Shown here: positions 32,544 through 41,245 of the stretch, in pieces
Numbering within the stretch: position 1 is the stretch's first letter
How the letters are laid out: each line of letters begins with the position of its first letter
Assembly: GCF_000718025.1 (NCBI RefSeq)
Contig: NZ_JODS01000031.1
Location: forward strand, 124,001-188,000
Source: Kitasatospora purpeofusca
Lineage (GTDB): Bacteria > Actinomycetota > Actinomycetes > Streptomycetales > Streptomycetaceae
Length of the DNA: 64,000 nt
Reading direction: 5' to 3'
The notes under the pieces: model-generated
Database searches by the model: none
What the model saw: the letters and a program-made list of their open reading frames with translations, nothing else
What the model was told of the DNA's origin: nothing
Program-made: the position numbers and the translations under genes

Positions 32544-35324
32544 TCACCGCCCGCCCGACAGCGCCCCGTCGAGCTCGCGGCGGGAGGCGATCCCCAGCCT
32601 GACGAAGACCTTGCGCAGGTGCCACTCGACCGTCCGGGGGCTGATGAACAACTGGGCCCCGATCTCCGCGTTCGAGTGCCCGGCGACCACGAGCCGGGCG
32701 ATCTGGGTCTCCTGCGGCGTCAGCGCCGGTGCGTCGACGGCCCGGCGGCGGACGGTCTCGCCGGTGGCGAGCAGTTCCCGCCGGGCCCGCTCCGCGAACG
32801 CCTCCATGCCCATCGCCGCGGTGGCCCCGTGCGCCGTCCGCAGCTCGGTACGGGCCTCGGCCCGCCGGTTGCGGCGGCGCAGCCACTCGCCGTACAGGAG
32901 CCGGGTCCGGGCCTCGAACACCCGGAGCCCGCCCCGGTCGTAGTGCTCGATCGCGTCCCGGTAGCGGTCCTCGGCGTGCTCCTCGGGACCGGTCAGGGCG
33001 TCGGCGACCGCCGCCGCGCCGCGTGCCCAGGGGGTGCCGGCCAGGCTCCGGTCGGCCAGCCGCTCCCGTGCCTCGCGCGCCTGTGCCTGCGCGTCGGGGC
33101 CGCCGACGCGGGTCGCCGCCTCGACCAGTTCCAGGCAGGTCCAGTGGTGCACGGCGAGGTCCTGGTACTCCAGGCCCCGCTGTGCGGCCTCCAGCGCGAG
33201 CGGATAGTTGCCCAGGCCGTTGTGGAGCACCGCCTGCGCGTACGCGGCCACGGCGATCGACCGGCCCAGACCGCGCCGCTCGCCCTCCCGTTCCAGCGTC
33301 TCCAGCGCCTCCAGGGCCGACCGCTCCCGCCCCCGACAGGCGCTGAGCAGCCCCGTCGCGGCCAGGCGCGTCGCCGCCCCCGTCGGCTCCTCGGTGTTCG
33401 CCCCCTCGGCCAGCAGGTCCCGGGCTTCGGAGAAGCGACCCGCGAGACCCAGCGCGGTCGCCCGGTGGGGGAGTGCCGTGGAGAGGACCGACAGGGCTCC
33501 CGTCGTCCGGGCGTACCGCACCGCCCGGTCCGTGACGTCCAGCCACGACGCCAGGTCGCCCAGCTCCCCGGCCGCGTCCACGGCCGGACCCAGGAGCGCC
33601 AGGACCGCCGGGTCCTCCCCGTCGGTGACGGCGCGCAGCGCCCGCGCCAGCAGGGGGAAGGCCCTGACCGGTCCGTCCTCGGTCCAGACGGCCAGGGCGT
33701 GCAGGAGCGCCCCGGCCGCCTCGTCGCCGGCCGCCTTGTCCCCGGGCGTCGCCGCACCGGCCGTCGCCGCCCCGGGCGGAAGCCCGCGGGCGGCCTCCGC
33801 CACCCGCCGCAGCCCGTCCCCGTCGAGCCGTCCGGCCCGGACGGCCGCGCCGAACGCCGCGAGGCAGGTCTCGCGCGCGGCGGCCGGGTCGAGCTCCCCG
33901 AGCGTCACCGCCGCCGCGAGCAGTGGCCGTATCGCACCCGGTCCGGGGTCGGTCAGGGCCGCGGCCCCCGCCCGCAGTCTGTCGGCCCCGGCCTGCTGCA
34001 ACCGGTCCAGCGGCCCGAGTTCGGCGGCGGCGAGCAGGTCCGGGACCCGGTCCGCCGTGCCCGCCGCCAGATGTGCCGCGGCCGAGGCCAGCGCCCGCCG
34101 GGCCCGCTGCGCCGGGTCGGGGCTGAGCGCGGCGGCGCGCTCCAGGAACGAGGCGGCGGCCGCCCGGCCGCCGCGTGCCAGGGCCCGGTCCGCCGACCGC
34201 TCCAACGCGGCGGCGACCGGTTCGTTCGGGCCGACCGCCGCGTGGGCGAGGTGCCAGGCGCGGCGGTCGGGGTCGCGTTCGGCGTCGGTCGCGTCGGCGA
34301 GGGCGCCGTGCACCGCCCGCAGGTCCGCGGGCTCGGCGCTTCGCCAGACCGCCGAGCGCACCAGCGGGTGCCGGAACCGCACCGGGGCGCCCAGCTTGAG
34401 CAGTCCGGCGGCCTCGGCGGGCGCGGCGGCCTCGGGCCCGATGCCCAGCGGGCCGAGCGCGCGCCACAGCAGCAGCTCGTCGCCGACCGGCTCGACCGCC
34501 GCGAGCAGCAGCAGGGCACGGGTGTCGGCGGGCAGCGCGTCGACCCGCCGCCGGAACCCGTCCTCGACCCGGGTCGCCACGGGGGTGACGCCGTGTCCGC
34601 CGAAGCCGAAGGCCAGTTCCGCCGCCGACAGCCCCTGCGGCAGTTCGAGCAGGGCGAGCGGGTTCCCGCCGGTCTCGGCGACGATCCGGTCCCGCACCCG
34701 AGGGTCCACCGGACCGGGCAGCACCGAGCCGAGCAGGGTCCGGGCGTCCGGGTCGGCCAGCCCCCGCAGCGGCAGGCCCGGCAGATCGGCGAGCTCGCCC
34801 TCCCCGTCGGCGAGCCGCTCGGCGAAGACCAGCGCCACCGATTCGGCGCCCAGCCGCCGCCCGACGAACCCCAGGATCCGCAGCGACATCAGGTCCAGCC
34901 ACTGCGCGTCGTCGACCAGGCACACCAGCGGGCTCCCGGCCGCCGCCTCGGCGAACAGTCCGAGCACCGCCATCCCGACCAGCAGCAGCTCGGGCGCGTG
35001 CCCGCCGCTCAGGCCGAACGCCACCCGCAGCGCGTCCTGCTGGACCGGCGGCAGCCCGTCCAGGTGCGTCAGCAGCGGGGCGCAGAGCCGCTGCAGGCCC
35101 GAGTACGCGAACTCCGACTCGGCCTCGACGCCCTCCGTGCGGACCACCCGCATCCCCGCCGCCCCGGCGGCCACGTGGTCGAGCAGCACGGACTTGCCGA
35201 TCCCCGCCTCACCGCGCAGCACCACCACCCGGCTCCGCCCGTCGCGCACCTCGCGCAGCAGCCGCTCCAGCGTCTCCGCCTCCCGCTGCCGCCCGAGCAA
35301 CCGGCGCGTCGCGTCCTGCTCCAT
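32544..35324 (-). CDS. LAL-type LuxR-family transcriptional regulator
   Basis: 926-aa large ATP-binding LuxR regulator. N-terminal AAA: LLGRQREAETLERLLREV, Walker A GEAGIGKSVLLD, Walker B PLVCLVDDAQWLD. A long Ala/Leu-rich TPR-like middle spans ~300-840, and the C-terminal LuxR helix-turn-helix is LTPQETQIARLVVAGHSNAE, LFISPRTVEWHLRKVFVRLG. ATG at 35324 with GGAGG 8 nt upstream. These proteins usually activate secondary-metabolism or carbon-uptake genes; the target is not visible. Its intact P-loop contrasts with the compact relative at 29361-30248. Confidence 0.92.
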   Translation of the reverse strand: MEQDATRRLLGRQREAETLERLLREVRDGRSRVVVLRGEAGIGKSVLLDHVAAGAAGMRVVRTEGVEAESEFAYSGLQRLCAPLLTHLDGLPPVQQDALRVAFGLSGGHAPELLLVGMAVLGLFAEAAAGSPLVCLVDDAQWLDLMSLRILGFVGRRLGAESVALVFAERLADGEGELADLPGLPLRGLADPDARTLLGSVLPGPVDPRVRDRIVAETGGNPLALLELPQGLSAAELAFGFGGHGVTPVATRVEDGFRRRVDALPADTRALLLLAAVEPVGDELLLWRALGPLGIGPEAAAPAEAAGLLKLGAPVRFRHPLVRSAVWRSAEPADLRAVHGALADATDAERDPDRRAWHLAHAAVGPNEPVAAALERSADRALARGGRAAAASFLERAAALSPDPAQRARRALASAAAHLAAGTADRVPDLLAAAELGPLDRLQQAGADRLRAGAAALTDPGPGAIRPLLAAAVTLGELDPAAARETCLAAFGAAVRAGRLDGDGLRRVAEAARGLPPGAATAGAATPGDKAAGDEAAGALLHALAVWTEDGPVRAFPLLARALRAVTDGEDPAVLALLGPAVDAAGELGDLASWLDVTDRAVRYARTTGALSVLSTALPHRATALGLAGRFSEARDLLAEGANTEEPTGAATRLAATGLLSACRGRERSALEALETLEREGERRGLGRSIAVAAYAQAVLHNGLGNYPLALEAAQRGLEYQDLAVHHWTCLELVEAATRVGGPDAQAQAREARERLADRSLAGTPWARGAAAVADALTGPEEHAEDRYRDAIEHYDRGGLRVFEARTRLLYGEWLRRRNRRAEARTELRTAHGATAAMGMEAFAERARRELLATGETVRRRAVDAPALTPQETQIARLVVAGHSNAEIGAQLFISPRTVEWHLRKVFVRLGIASRRELDGALSGGR

Positions 35325-35446
35325 CACGCATCCTCCGCCGCGTATCCCCTGGCAGAGCCCCTTCCCCAGGAGCCTCGCCCCCATCCTACGAACCCGCGCG
35401 GGGCCCGGCCCGGCCCGGTGGGCGGCCGACCCCGCGCGCGGGAACG

Positions 35447-36211
35447 TCAGGGTGTGCCGACGGTTCCCGCGCCCGCGCCGCCGCGCCGCAGCCGGAGCGC
35501 CTCGGCGTCGCGGAGCCCGGCGGTGGCCCGGTGACGTTCGGCCTCGGTGAGGTCGAGCGCGTTCAGCCGACGGCGCCACTCGTCGACACTGTCGGTCTCC
35601 TCCATCGCGGTGGCGAGCTCGACCAGGGTGGCAAGCGTCCGGGCGACCTCCAACGGCGCGGCGGTGTCCCCGTGCCGGCGCAGGGCCGTGACCAGGACCC
35701 GCAGCGCGGCACGGTCGTCGTTCTTGAACTCGCTGAGGACGCGGGCGTTGTCGAGCGCCTTGGCCAGTCCGGTGAGGTCCTTCGAGCCGCCGTACTCCAG
35801 TTCCGCGGGCTCGTCCCGCTGGATGAAGATGATCGAGTTCCCGGACGGGTCGACGAGGGTGAAGCGGCTGGCCCCCGGCCTGAACCGGGTGATGCGCGGC
35901 CGGCCGGTGGACAGCGTCCGCCCGTAGGCGGCGCGCAGGGCCCGGGTGAACTCGGCGTGGTACGGCGCGACTTCGTCCACCAGGACCAGGCAGGCCCCGC
36001 CGTCCTCGTGGCTCGGCTCCAGGTTCTTGGGCGGAGTCCCGAAGTGCAGCGCGAACCCGCTCCACTCCAGTGCCAGGTAGACGTAGGGCCGGGTCTGCTT
36101 GTAGGTGACCTCGAACCCGAGCGCCTGGTAGAACTCCAGCGTCTCGTCGACCGACACGCACGGCAGCACCGGCACCGTGGTCTCGTTCGCGCGCACCGTC
36201 GGTCCTGTCAT
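35447..36211 (-). CDS. VOC/bleomycin-resistance-like protein with helical tail
   Basis: 254-aa protein: VOC half in residues 1-135 (VPVLPCVSVDETLEFYQALG, YVYLALEWSGFALHFGTP, RFTLVDPSGNSIIFIQRDEP) followed by a ~110-residue helical C-terminal region (LARTL/LVELATAMEETDSVDEW). The first half resembles binding-type resistance proteins that sequester a drug. ATG at 36211. It lies upstream of the LAL gene on the same strand. Confidence 0.8.
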   Translation of the reverse strand: MTGPTVRANETTVPVLPCVSVDETLEFYQALGFEVTYKQTRPYVYLALEWSGFALHFGTPPKNLEPSHEDGGACLVLVDEVAPYHAEFTRALRAAYGRTLSTGRPRITRFRPGASRFTLVDPSGNSIIFIQRDEPAELEYGGSKDLTGLAKALDNARVLSEFKNDDRAALRVLVTALRRHGDTAAPLEVARTLATLVELATAMEETDSVDEWRRRLNALDLTEAERHRATAGLRDAEALRLRRGGAGAGTVGTP

Positions 36212-36354
36212 CCTCGCCACCTCTTCGCCTCCCGCTCGGACCCGAGCCTCGGGCCCGGAGCTCGGACCCGAATCTCCGAGCCTGCCGCAGAACCCGCCCC
36301 GGCGCCCATGAGTTGTCCCGCGAGGCTGCGGCCGCAACGGCGTCCCGCCCGATG

Positions 36355-36393
36355 CCGGACCGGCCCGGCACGCCGTGTGCCGGGCCGGTCCGG
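36355..36393 (-). terminator. strong hairpin terminator after the secreted protein gene
   Basis: A perfect 17-bp stem (36355-36371 with 36377-36393) around loop GCCGT, 18 nt downstream of the stop at 36411 on the minus strand. Confidence 0.8.
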
Positions 36394-36410
36394 GGTCGGG
36401 GCCCCGGAGG

Positions 36411-36875
36411 TCAGCCGCGGGGGACGGCCTTGGTCCACCAGCCGCCCCAGTTGCCGCCGGCGTCCCGGTCGCGGAAGAGGTCCGCGCCGATGGTGAAGGA
36501 GCGCGAGCCGATGCTGAAGGCGTTGCCCTTCTTGTTCACGATCTTGACCTTGTTGGCGAAGTCGTGGTCGCCGCCCAGGGACATCCACGCGGCCTGCGCG
36601 CCCTTCGGCGGGAACCAGGTCGTCCACACGTTGAAGTCGGTGCCGATCACGAACAGCTGCTTGGTGCCGTCGGAGAGGGTGACGTAGGTCTTGCCGTCGC
36701 CGTAGTCGCCGCCGCAGAAGAAGGTGCCGCCGCTCGCGTTGCAGGTTTTGGGCCGGGGCGCCGGCTGGGCCTGGCCCCGGTCGTCGCCCTGGCTCTGGGC
36801 GAGGGCGGGGGACGAGGCCAGTCCGAGGGTGGCCACGGCGGCGAGGGCCACGACGGCGGTCCTGATCCTGTTCAT
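36411..36875 (-). CDS. secreted protein of unknown function
   Basis: 154 aa with a Sec signal peptide (MNRIRTAVVALAAVATLGLA, cut after PALA) and mature region starting QSQGDDRGQAQ. The core is a repeated beta pattern: FFCGGDYGDGKTYVTLSDGT, LFVIGTDFNVWTTWFPPKG, FSIGSRSFTIGADLFRD, with a Trp-rich end WGGWWTKAV. It could be one or two beta-propeller-like blades or a small lectin-like fold. Two Cys near the N-terminus may pair. ATG 36875. It is divergent from the DUF11 gene. Confidence 0.78.
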   Translation of the reverse strand: MNRIRTAVVALAAVATLGLASSPALAQSQGDDRGQAQPAPRPKTCNASGGTFFCGGDYGDGKTYVTLSDGTKQLFVIGTDFNVWTTWFPPKGAQAAWMSLGGDHDFANKVKIVNKKGNAFSIGSRSFTIGADLFRDRDAGGNWGGWWTKAVPRG

Positions 36876-37196
36876 CACTGCTCCTGGGGAGTGCTGGTGC
36901 TGCACGGGAGGTGCGGGCCGGTGCGGCCCGCGGCCAGCCTCGGCCAGCTCTTGACGGAGCGTCAACGAAATTCGGGGCCGGTGCCCCCGGCGCTGGTCGG
37001 CGCTGCCTCTGTGGGCAGGAACCGCCGGAACGGTGAACCGCGCGGCGGCCGCGGCGGGGCGGGGCGCGATCCGGGGCGGTTCGCGCCCACGCGTGCTCCG
37101 GGAGCCGCTGCCCGCGCTCTCGTCCGTACAAGAACCATTGCCGCACCCTGAAGGCGGATGCCACCGGATCCCGGCACCGGAACAAAGGGGAAGAAC
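36876..37196. other. divergent promoter region
   Basis: About 320 nt between two divergent genes for surface or secreted-type proteins. No clear operator seen. Confidence 0.4.
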
Positions 37197-38600
37197 GTGA
37201 CCACTCCCGCCCCGTCCCGCATCACTCTCGTGAACGGCAGCTTCGAGCAGCCCGCCGTCGCCGCGGGCAGCAACGCGCTGCTGCCCGACGCCTCCCAGAC
37301 CCAGAGCCCGAACCGCGTCCCGGGCTGGCTGACCACCGCCACCGACCACCTCATCGAGCTCTGGCACGACGGCTTCAACGGCGTCCCCTCCGCCGACGGC
37401 GCCCAGTTCGCCGAGCTCAACGCCAACCAGGTCTCCACCCTCTACCAGGACCTGCCCACCACCCCGGGCGCCACGCTGTACTGGCGGCTCTACCACCGGG
37501 GGCGGCTCGGCCAGGACACCATGGCCCTGGACATCGGCCGGCCCGCCGCGGTCGTCCAGCAGCGCCAGTTCACCGACGGCACCACCGCCTGGGGCTTCTA
37601 CTCCGGCACCTACACCGTGCCGGCCGGGCAGACCGTCACCCGCTTCGCCTTCCGCTCGGTCGCCTCCGCCGGCGGCAACCAGTCGGTGGGGAACTTCCTC
37701 GACGGCATCTTCTTCGGCACCGCCCCCGCCGTCACCCTCACCAAGTCCGCGATCCCCGACGGTCCCCTCCAGGTGGGCGACACCATCACCTACCGGATCG
37801 TCGCCAGGAACGAGGGCGGTGGCAACGCCGAGGCCCTCGTCCTGACCGACACCGTCCCGGACGGCACCACCTACCTGCCCGGGACCCTGCGCATCGTCAA
37901 CGGCCCCAACGCCGGGGCGAAGACCGACCGGCCGGGTGACGACCAGGCCTCCTACGACCCGGTGGCCAACCGGGTGACGTTCAACCTCGGCAACGGCGCC
38001 ACCGCCGGGCACGGCGGCAGCCTGCCCAACACCGACACCCTGCCGAACGGCACCACGGTGGAGTACCGGGTCACCATCGACGAGGACAGCGCCGGCGGGC
38101 ACCTCACCAACACCGCCACCGCCACCTACGAGAACCGGCTCGGCGCCACCCCCGAACCCCTCACCGCCACCTCCGGCCCCGCCGACACCGAGGTCCTCCC
38201 GGCGGCCGACCTGAGCGTCGCCAAGTCCGCCGACGAGACCACCGTCACCGTCGGCCAGACCGTCACCTACCGGGTCACCGTCCGCAACGCCGGACCCAAC
38301 ACGGCCACCGGCGTCACGGTCACCGACCCCCTCCCGGCCGGCCTGGCCTTCCTCTCCGCCGAGACGGGAAGCGGCAGTTACGCCCCCGGCACCGGCGTGT
38401 GGAGCGTCGGGACGCTGGCCGCGGGCGCCTCCGCCACCCTCACCCTCCGGGCCAAGGCCACCGCCCCGGGCGCCGTCACCAACACCGCGACGGCGCACGC
38501 CACCGAGACCGACCTCCACCGCGCCGACAACACCGACTCCGTCACCGTCTGCGTCAAGCCCGCCCCCGCCTGCCCGCCCCCCGGCTGCGGCCCCTGCTGA
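37197..38600 (+). CDS. DUF11-repeat surface-type protein without signal peptide
   Basis: 467 aa from GTG 37197 (AAAGGGG 8 nt upstream; an ATG at 37158 is a weaker alternative). The N-terminal ~180 residues form a beta-sandwich-like domain (LVNGSFEQPAVAAG, GWLTTATDHLIELWHDGFNG, LYWRLYHRGRLGQDTM), followed by two DUF11 Ig-like repeats (TKSAIPDGPLQVGDTITYRI, AKSADETTVTVGQTVTYRV) and a Cys-rich end CPPPGCGPC. DUF11 repeats normally occur on exported proteins, yet neither start gives a signal peptide. It may leave by a non-Sec route or stay inside. Confidence 0.82.
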   Translation: MTTPAPSRITLVNGSFEQPAVAAGSNALLPDASQTQSPNRVPGWLTTATDHLIELWHDGFNGVPSADGAQFAELNANQVSTLYQDLPTTPGATLYWRLYHRGRLGQDTMALDIGRPAAVVQQRQFTDGTTAWGFYSGTYTVPAGQTVTRFAFRSVASAGGNQSVGNFLDGIFFGTAPAVTLTKSAIPDGPLQVGDTITYRIVARNEGGGNAEALVLTDTVPDGTTYLPGTLRIVNGPNAGAKTDRPGDDQASYDPVANRVTFNLGNGATAGHGGSLPNTDTLPNGTTVEYRVTIDEDSAGGHLTNTATATYENRLGATPEPLTATSGPADTEVLPAADLSVAKSADETTVTVGQTVTYRVTVRNAGPNTATGVTVTDPLPAGLAFLSAETGSGSYAPGTGVWSVGTLAAGASATLTLRAKATAPGAVTNTATAHATETDLHRADNTDSVTVCVKPAPACPPPGCGPC

Positions 38601-38615
38601 CCCGGCCGACCCGCT

Positions 38616-38649
38616 GTCCGGCCCCGGCCCGTCCGAGCCGGGGCCGGAC
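38616..38649. terminator. bidirectional hairpin terminator
   Basis: A perfect 13-bp stem (38616-38628 with 38637-38649), 8-nt loop, between convergent genes. Confidence 0.75.
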
Positions 38650-38680
38650 CCGCGAACCCCGCCTCAGCGCAGGATGTCGA

Positions 38681-39379
38681 TCACTGCAGGATGTTGATCG
38701 CGCGGGCGATCACCAGCGTCGCCACGATCAGGGAGGTCGCGGCCTCGACCATCATCAGCAGCTTGGCCCACCGCCTGATCGCGGAGACATCGGTCGGGCT
38801 GAACGCGGTCGCGGTCCAGAAGGACAGCGACAGGTAGTCGGCGAAGACCGGCACCCAGCCGGTCGGTGCGTACGCCGTGTGCTGCATCTCGGGGAACACG
38901 AACGCCGGTCCGGTGGCGGGCCGGTGGGCACGGGCCGCGGCGCCACCGCGGTCCAGGTCCCAGTACCAGAGCGCGAAGGCGATCACGTTCGTCACCCAGG
39001 TCACGCCACCGGTCGCCAGCAGGCCGGTGGCGTTGTCGGCGAACAGCTTGTTGTCGGTCAGGATGTCCGACACCAGGTGGATCCCGGCGTACAGGTTCGA
39101 GGCGGTGATGAAGGCGATCACGGTCTCGGTGACCACCCGCAGCCAGGCCTTCTGCCGGTCGATCCGCCCCGGATCGCCGACGACCAGCACCACCAGCAGG
39201 GTGAACAGCACCACCGGCACCACCCACACCGGGTCCACCCGGTACGACGCGGGCAGCGCCACGTGCAGCAGCCCGGCACTCACCACCGCCACCGACACCG
39301 GCCACCAGTGCTCCCCCCGCACAGCGGCCCCACCTGGTCCCACCGACGACGGACCGACCGGACCGGGGCTTGCGCGCAT
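38681..39379 (-). CDS. DUF1345-like integral membrane protein
   Basis: 232 aa with about five membrane helices: WWPVSVAVVSAGLLHVALP, VWVVPVVLFTLLVVLVVGDP, a helix with FITASNLYAGIHLV, WVTNVIAFALWYWDLDRGG, and a final helix with LIVATLVIARA. The segment FVFPEMQHTAYAPTGWVPVF then DYLSLSFWTATAFSPTD resembles the pore-like region of DUF1345/ion-channel-like proteins. No enzymatic motif. A second, degenerate copy of part of this gene lies at 39558-39616. Confidence 0.75.
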   Translation of the reverse strand: MRASPGPVGPSSVGPGGAAVRGEHWWPVSVAVVSAGLLHVALPASYRVDPVWVVPVVLFTLLVVLVVGDPGRIDRQKAWLRVVTETVIAFITASNLYAGIHLVSDILTDNKLFADNATGLLATGGVTWVTNVIAFALWYWDLDRGGAAARAHRPATGPAFVFPEMQHTAYAPTGWVPVFADYLSLSFWTATAFSPTDVSAIRRWAKLLMMVEAATSLIVATLVIARAINILQ

Positions 39380-39557
39380 GCCTCATTCTGACCCCGCCGG
39401 TGGACGCCCCCCACCCGATCCACCGCGCGACACGCGGCGGGCCCGCACCATCGGCAGAACCGGAGGTGGAAGCGGCCGGTCGGTGCGGGACCCAGCCTCC
39501 TCGGCCGGCTCGAACAGGCTGAGGGTCATCTCCCGTGTGCGGCGGCCGGCGCGCAGG

Positions 39558-39616
39558 CGGTGCGCCGCATCCCGGGGAGGACGAACGCCGGTTCCGTGGC
39601 GGGGCGGTGGACGCCG
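39558..39616 (-). pseudogene. degenerate fragment of a second DUF1345-like gene
   Basis: On the minus strand it encodes HRPATEPAFVLPGMRRTACA, which aligns to HRPATGPAFVFPEMQHTAYA of the intact gene. At DNA level ~80% of ~55 nt match 38874-38930. No start, no flanking homology, and it abuts the M16 gene end. The rest of 39380-39623 shows nothing. Confidence 0.6.
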
Positions 39617-39623
39617 GCTCCGG

Positions 39624-41117
39624 TCACCCGGTGGCGCGCAGGGTCGAGAGCGGGTACCGCAGGGTTTCCGGGACGGCAGTGTCGATGGCGGCGAGGGCGG
39701 GGCCGAGTCCGGCGAAGAGCTCGGGGGTCACCGGGACGAAGCAGTTTCCGAGGCCGTGCAGGATGCGGCCGCCGTCGTGGACCTCGACACCCACCACCTC
39801 GGTGTACGGGAAGCCGTGGACCTGGCCCTCCTCGTCCTGCCACCACGCGCCGTCGGCGTTCACCACGAGGCGGACCTTACGGGCCGCGCCGAACCGTGCC
39901 CGGGCGAGCAGCGGCGGCCGGTACTGCGGCCCGGCGGGCAGCGCGGTGCGCTCGGAGCAGTCGGCGGCGGGCAAGGCCGAGCGGTCGGGCCGGCCGAGTG
40001 TCAGCTGCTCCACCTGGTGGGGCACGAGCAGCAGCGCCGTCTCCATCGCCGCCGCGAAAGCCTCCCGCACCTGCGCCGGGGTCACCTCGGCCTGCTGCGC
40101 GAGCTTGGTCGCGGCGTCCAGATGGGTCTCGTCGAGCAGCAGGTCCGCCGCGCGCTCGGCAACCTCCATGTCGAGCGTGCGGGGGTCGGTCAGGAACTCC
40201 CGGGCGGCCTGCCGCTCCTCGGCCAGTTCGGCCTCGGTGGGCTCCTCCTCGGCGAGGCGCAGTGCCTCCTGCCAGAGCAGTTCGGCGACGCGCTTCTCCT
40301 GGCCCTCGCGGACGTCCAACTGGACGCTGCGCTCGCCGCGGCCGGGGCCGACGTATACGGCGGTGCCGCCGACGTCGTAGCTCAGGCCGTGCTCGTGGCG
40401 GACGGTGTCGGTCAGGCGCTGGGAGAGGACGTGGGTGGCGAGCAGCATCGCCTGGTCGTTGAGGTCGCAGGAGAGCAGCAGACCGGGACCGGGAACGTCG
40501 GCCCGGTGCCAGGACGGGTCGGTGCGGCGCGGGGCCGGGTGCGGCGCGCGGGCGGTGCGGGCGCCGGGGGGCAGCGGGAGGCGCAGGCCCTGCGGCGGAG
40601 GGCCGGTCAGGGCGAGGACGGCGTTGCCGGCGTGGAAGTGGCGGGCGACGGTCTCCCGGACAGCGTCGAGCGGGATCCGGTCCGCGCCGGGTCCGCCGAA
40701 GGAGGCCAGCCCGAGGCCCTGGGTGCCGTAACGGATCGACAGCAGTTCGCCGGTGACCGGGTCGGCCACGCCGCTGCCCTCGGCGGCGAGCACTCCGGCC
40801 TCCTTCTCGATCCGCTCCAGGGGCAGTTCGGTGAGGGCGGTGCAGACGCGGGCGAGGAAGTCGACGACCTGTTCCGGGCGGCCGGTGCAGGTGAAGTCGG
40901 TGATCGAGAGGCTGACGGAGGCATTGTGCTCGAAGTGCAGCCGGGGGAGCGTGCTCATCGCCAGGTGCTCGACCAGGTGCGTCACCCCGAGGGTGCGGAA
41001 GGTCTCGTCCTGGACCCCGCAGCCGAACATCAGGGTGGCTTCGAGCGGGCCGGGCGTCTCGGTCCAGATGACGGGGACGCCGTCGATGACATCGTGGTGC
41101 ATCGGATGATCATACAT
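39624..41117 (-). CDS. M16-family (insulinase-like) metallopeptidase
   Basis: 497-aa protein with the inverted zinc motif HLVEH (His47, Glu50, His51) and a downstream Glu-rich helix LERIEKEAGVLAAEG where the third ligand is expected. A second M16-like half (DLNDQAMLLATHVLSQRLTD, HEHGLSYDVGGTAVYVGPG) follows, then a ~110-residue domain ending NCFVPVTPELFAGLG. No signal peptide, so cytoplasmic. Start is ATG 41117 or 41102 (MHHDVIDG). It is divergent, 128 nt away, from a giant protein with which it probably works. Confidence 0.85.
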   Translation of the reverse strand: MYDHPMHHDVIDGVPVIWTETPGPLEATLMFGCGVQDETFRTLGVTHLVEHLAMSTLPRLHFEHNASVSLSITDFTCTGRPEQVVDFLARVCTALTELPLERIEKEAGVLAAEGSGVADPVTGELLSIRYGTQGLGLASFGGPGADRIPLDAVRETVARHFHAGNAVLALTGPPPQGLRLPLPPGARTARAPHPAPRRTDPSWHRADVPGPGLLLSCDLNDQAMLLATHVLSQRLTDTVRHEHGLSYDVGGTAVYVGPGRGERSVQLDVREGQEKRVAELLWQEALRLAEEEPTEAELAEERQAAREFLTDPRTLDMEVAERAADLLLDETHLDAATKLAQQAEVTPAQVREAFAAAMETALLLVPHQVEQLTLGRPDRSALPAADCSERTALPAGPQYRPPLLARARFGAARKVRLVVNADGAWWQDEEGQVHGFPYTEVVGVEVHDGGRILHGLGNCFVPVTPELFAGLGPALAAIDTAVPETLRYPLSTLRATG

Positions 41118-41245
41118 TCATCGCTTTGTCGACCTTGAACACCGATGCAGGAGCGACGTCGCCCTGTCGGAGGTGATCGCTAGGCTGCCGGAGCGGCCGG
41201 ACGATCACTGCCCGGCCGCCGAACAGCACGGGGGAGTGGCGGGTC

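Noticed and set aside
31469..35324. Isoprenoid enzyme plus LAL regulator considered as a terpene biosynthetic cluster
   Set aside because: The two genes converge, with no cyclase, P450, methyltransferase or transporter between them.
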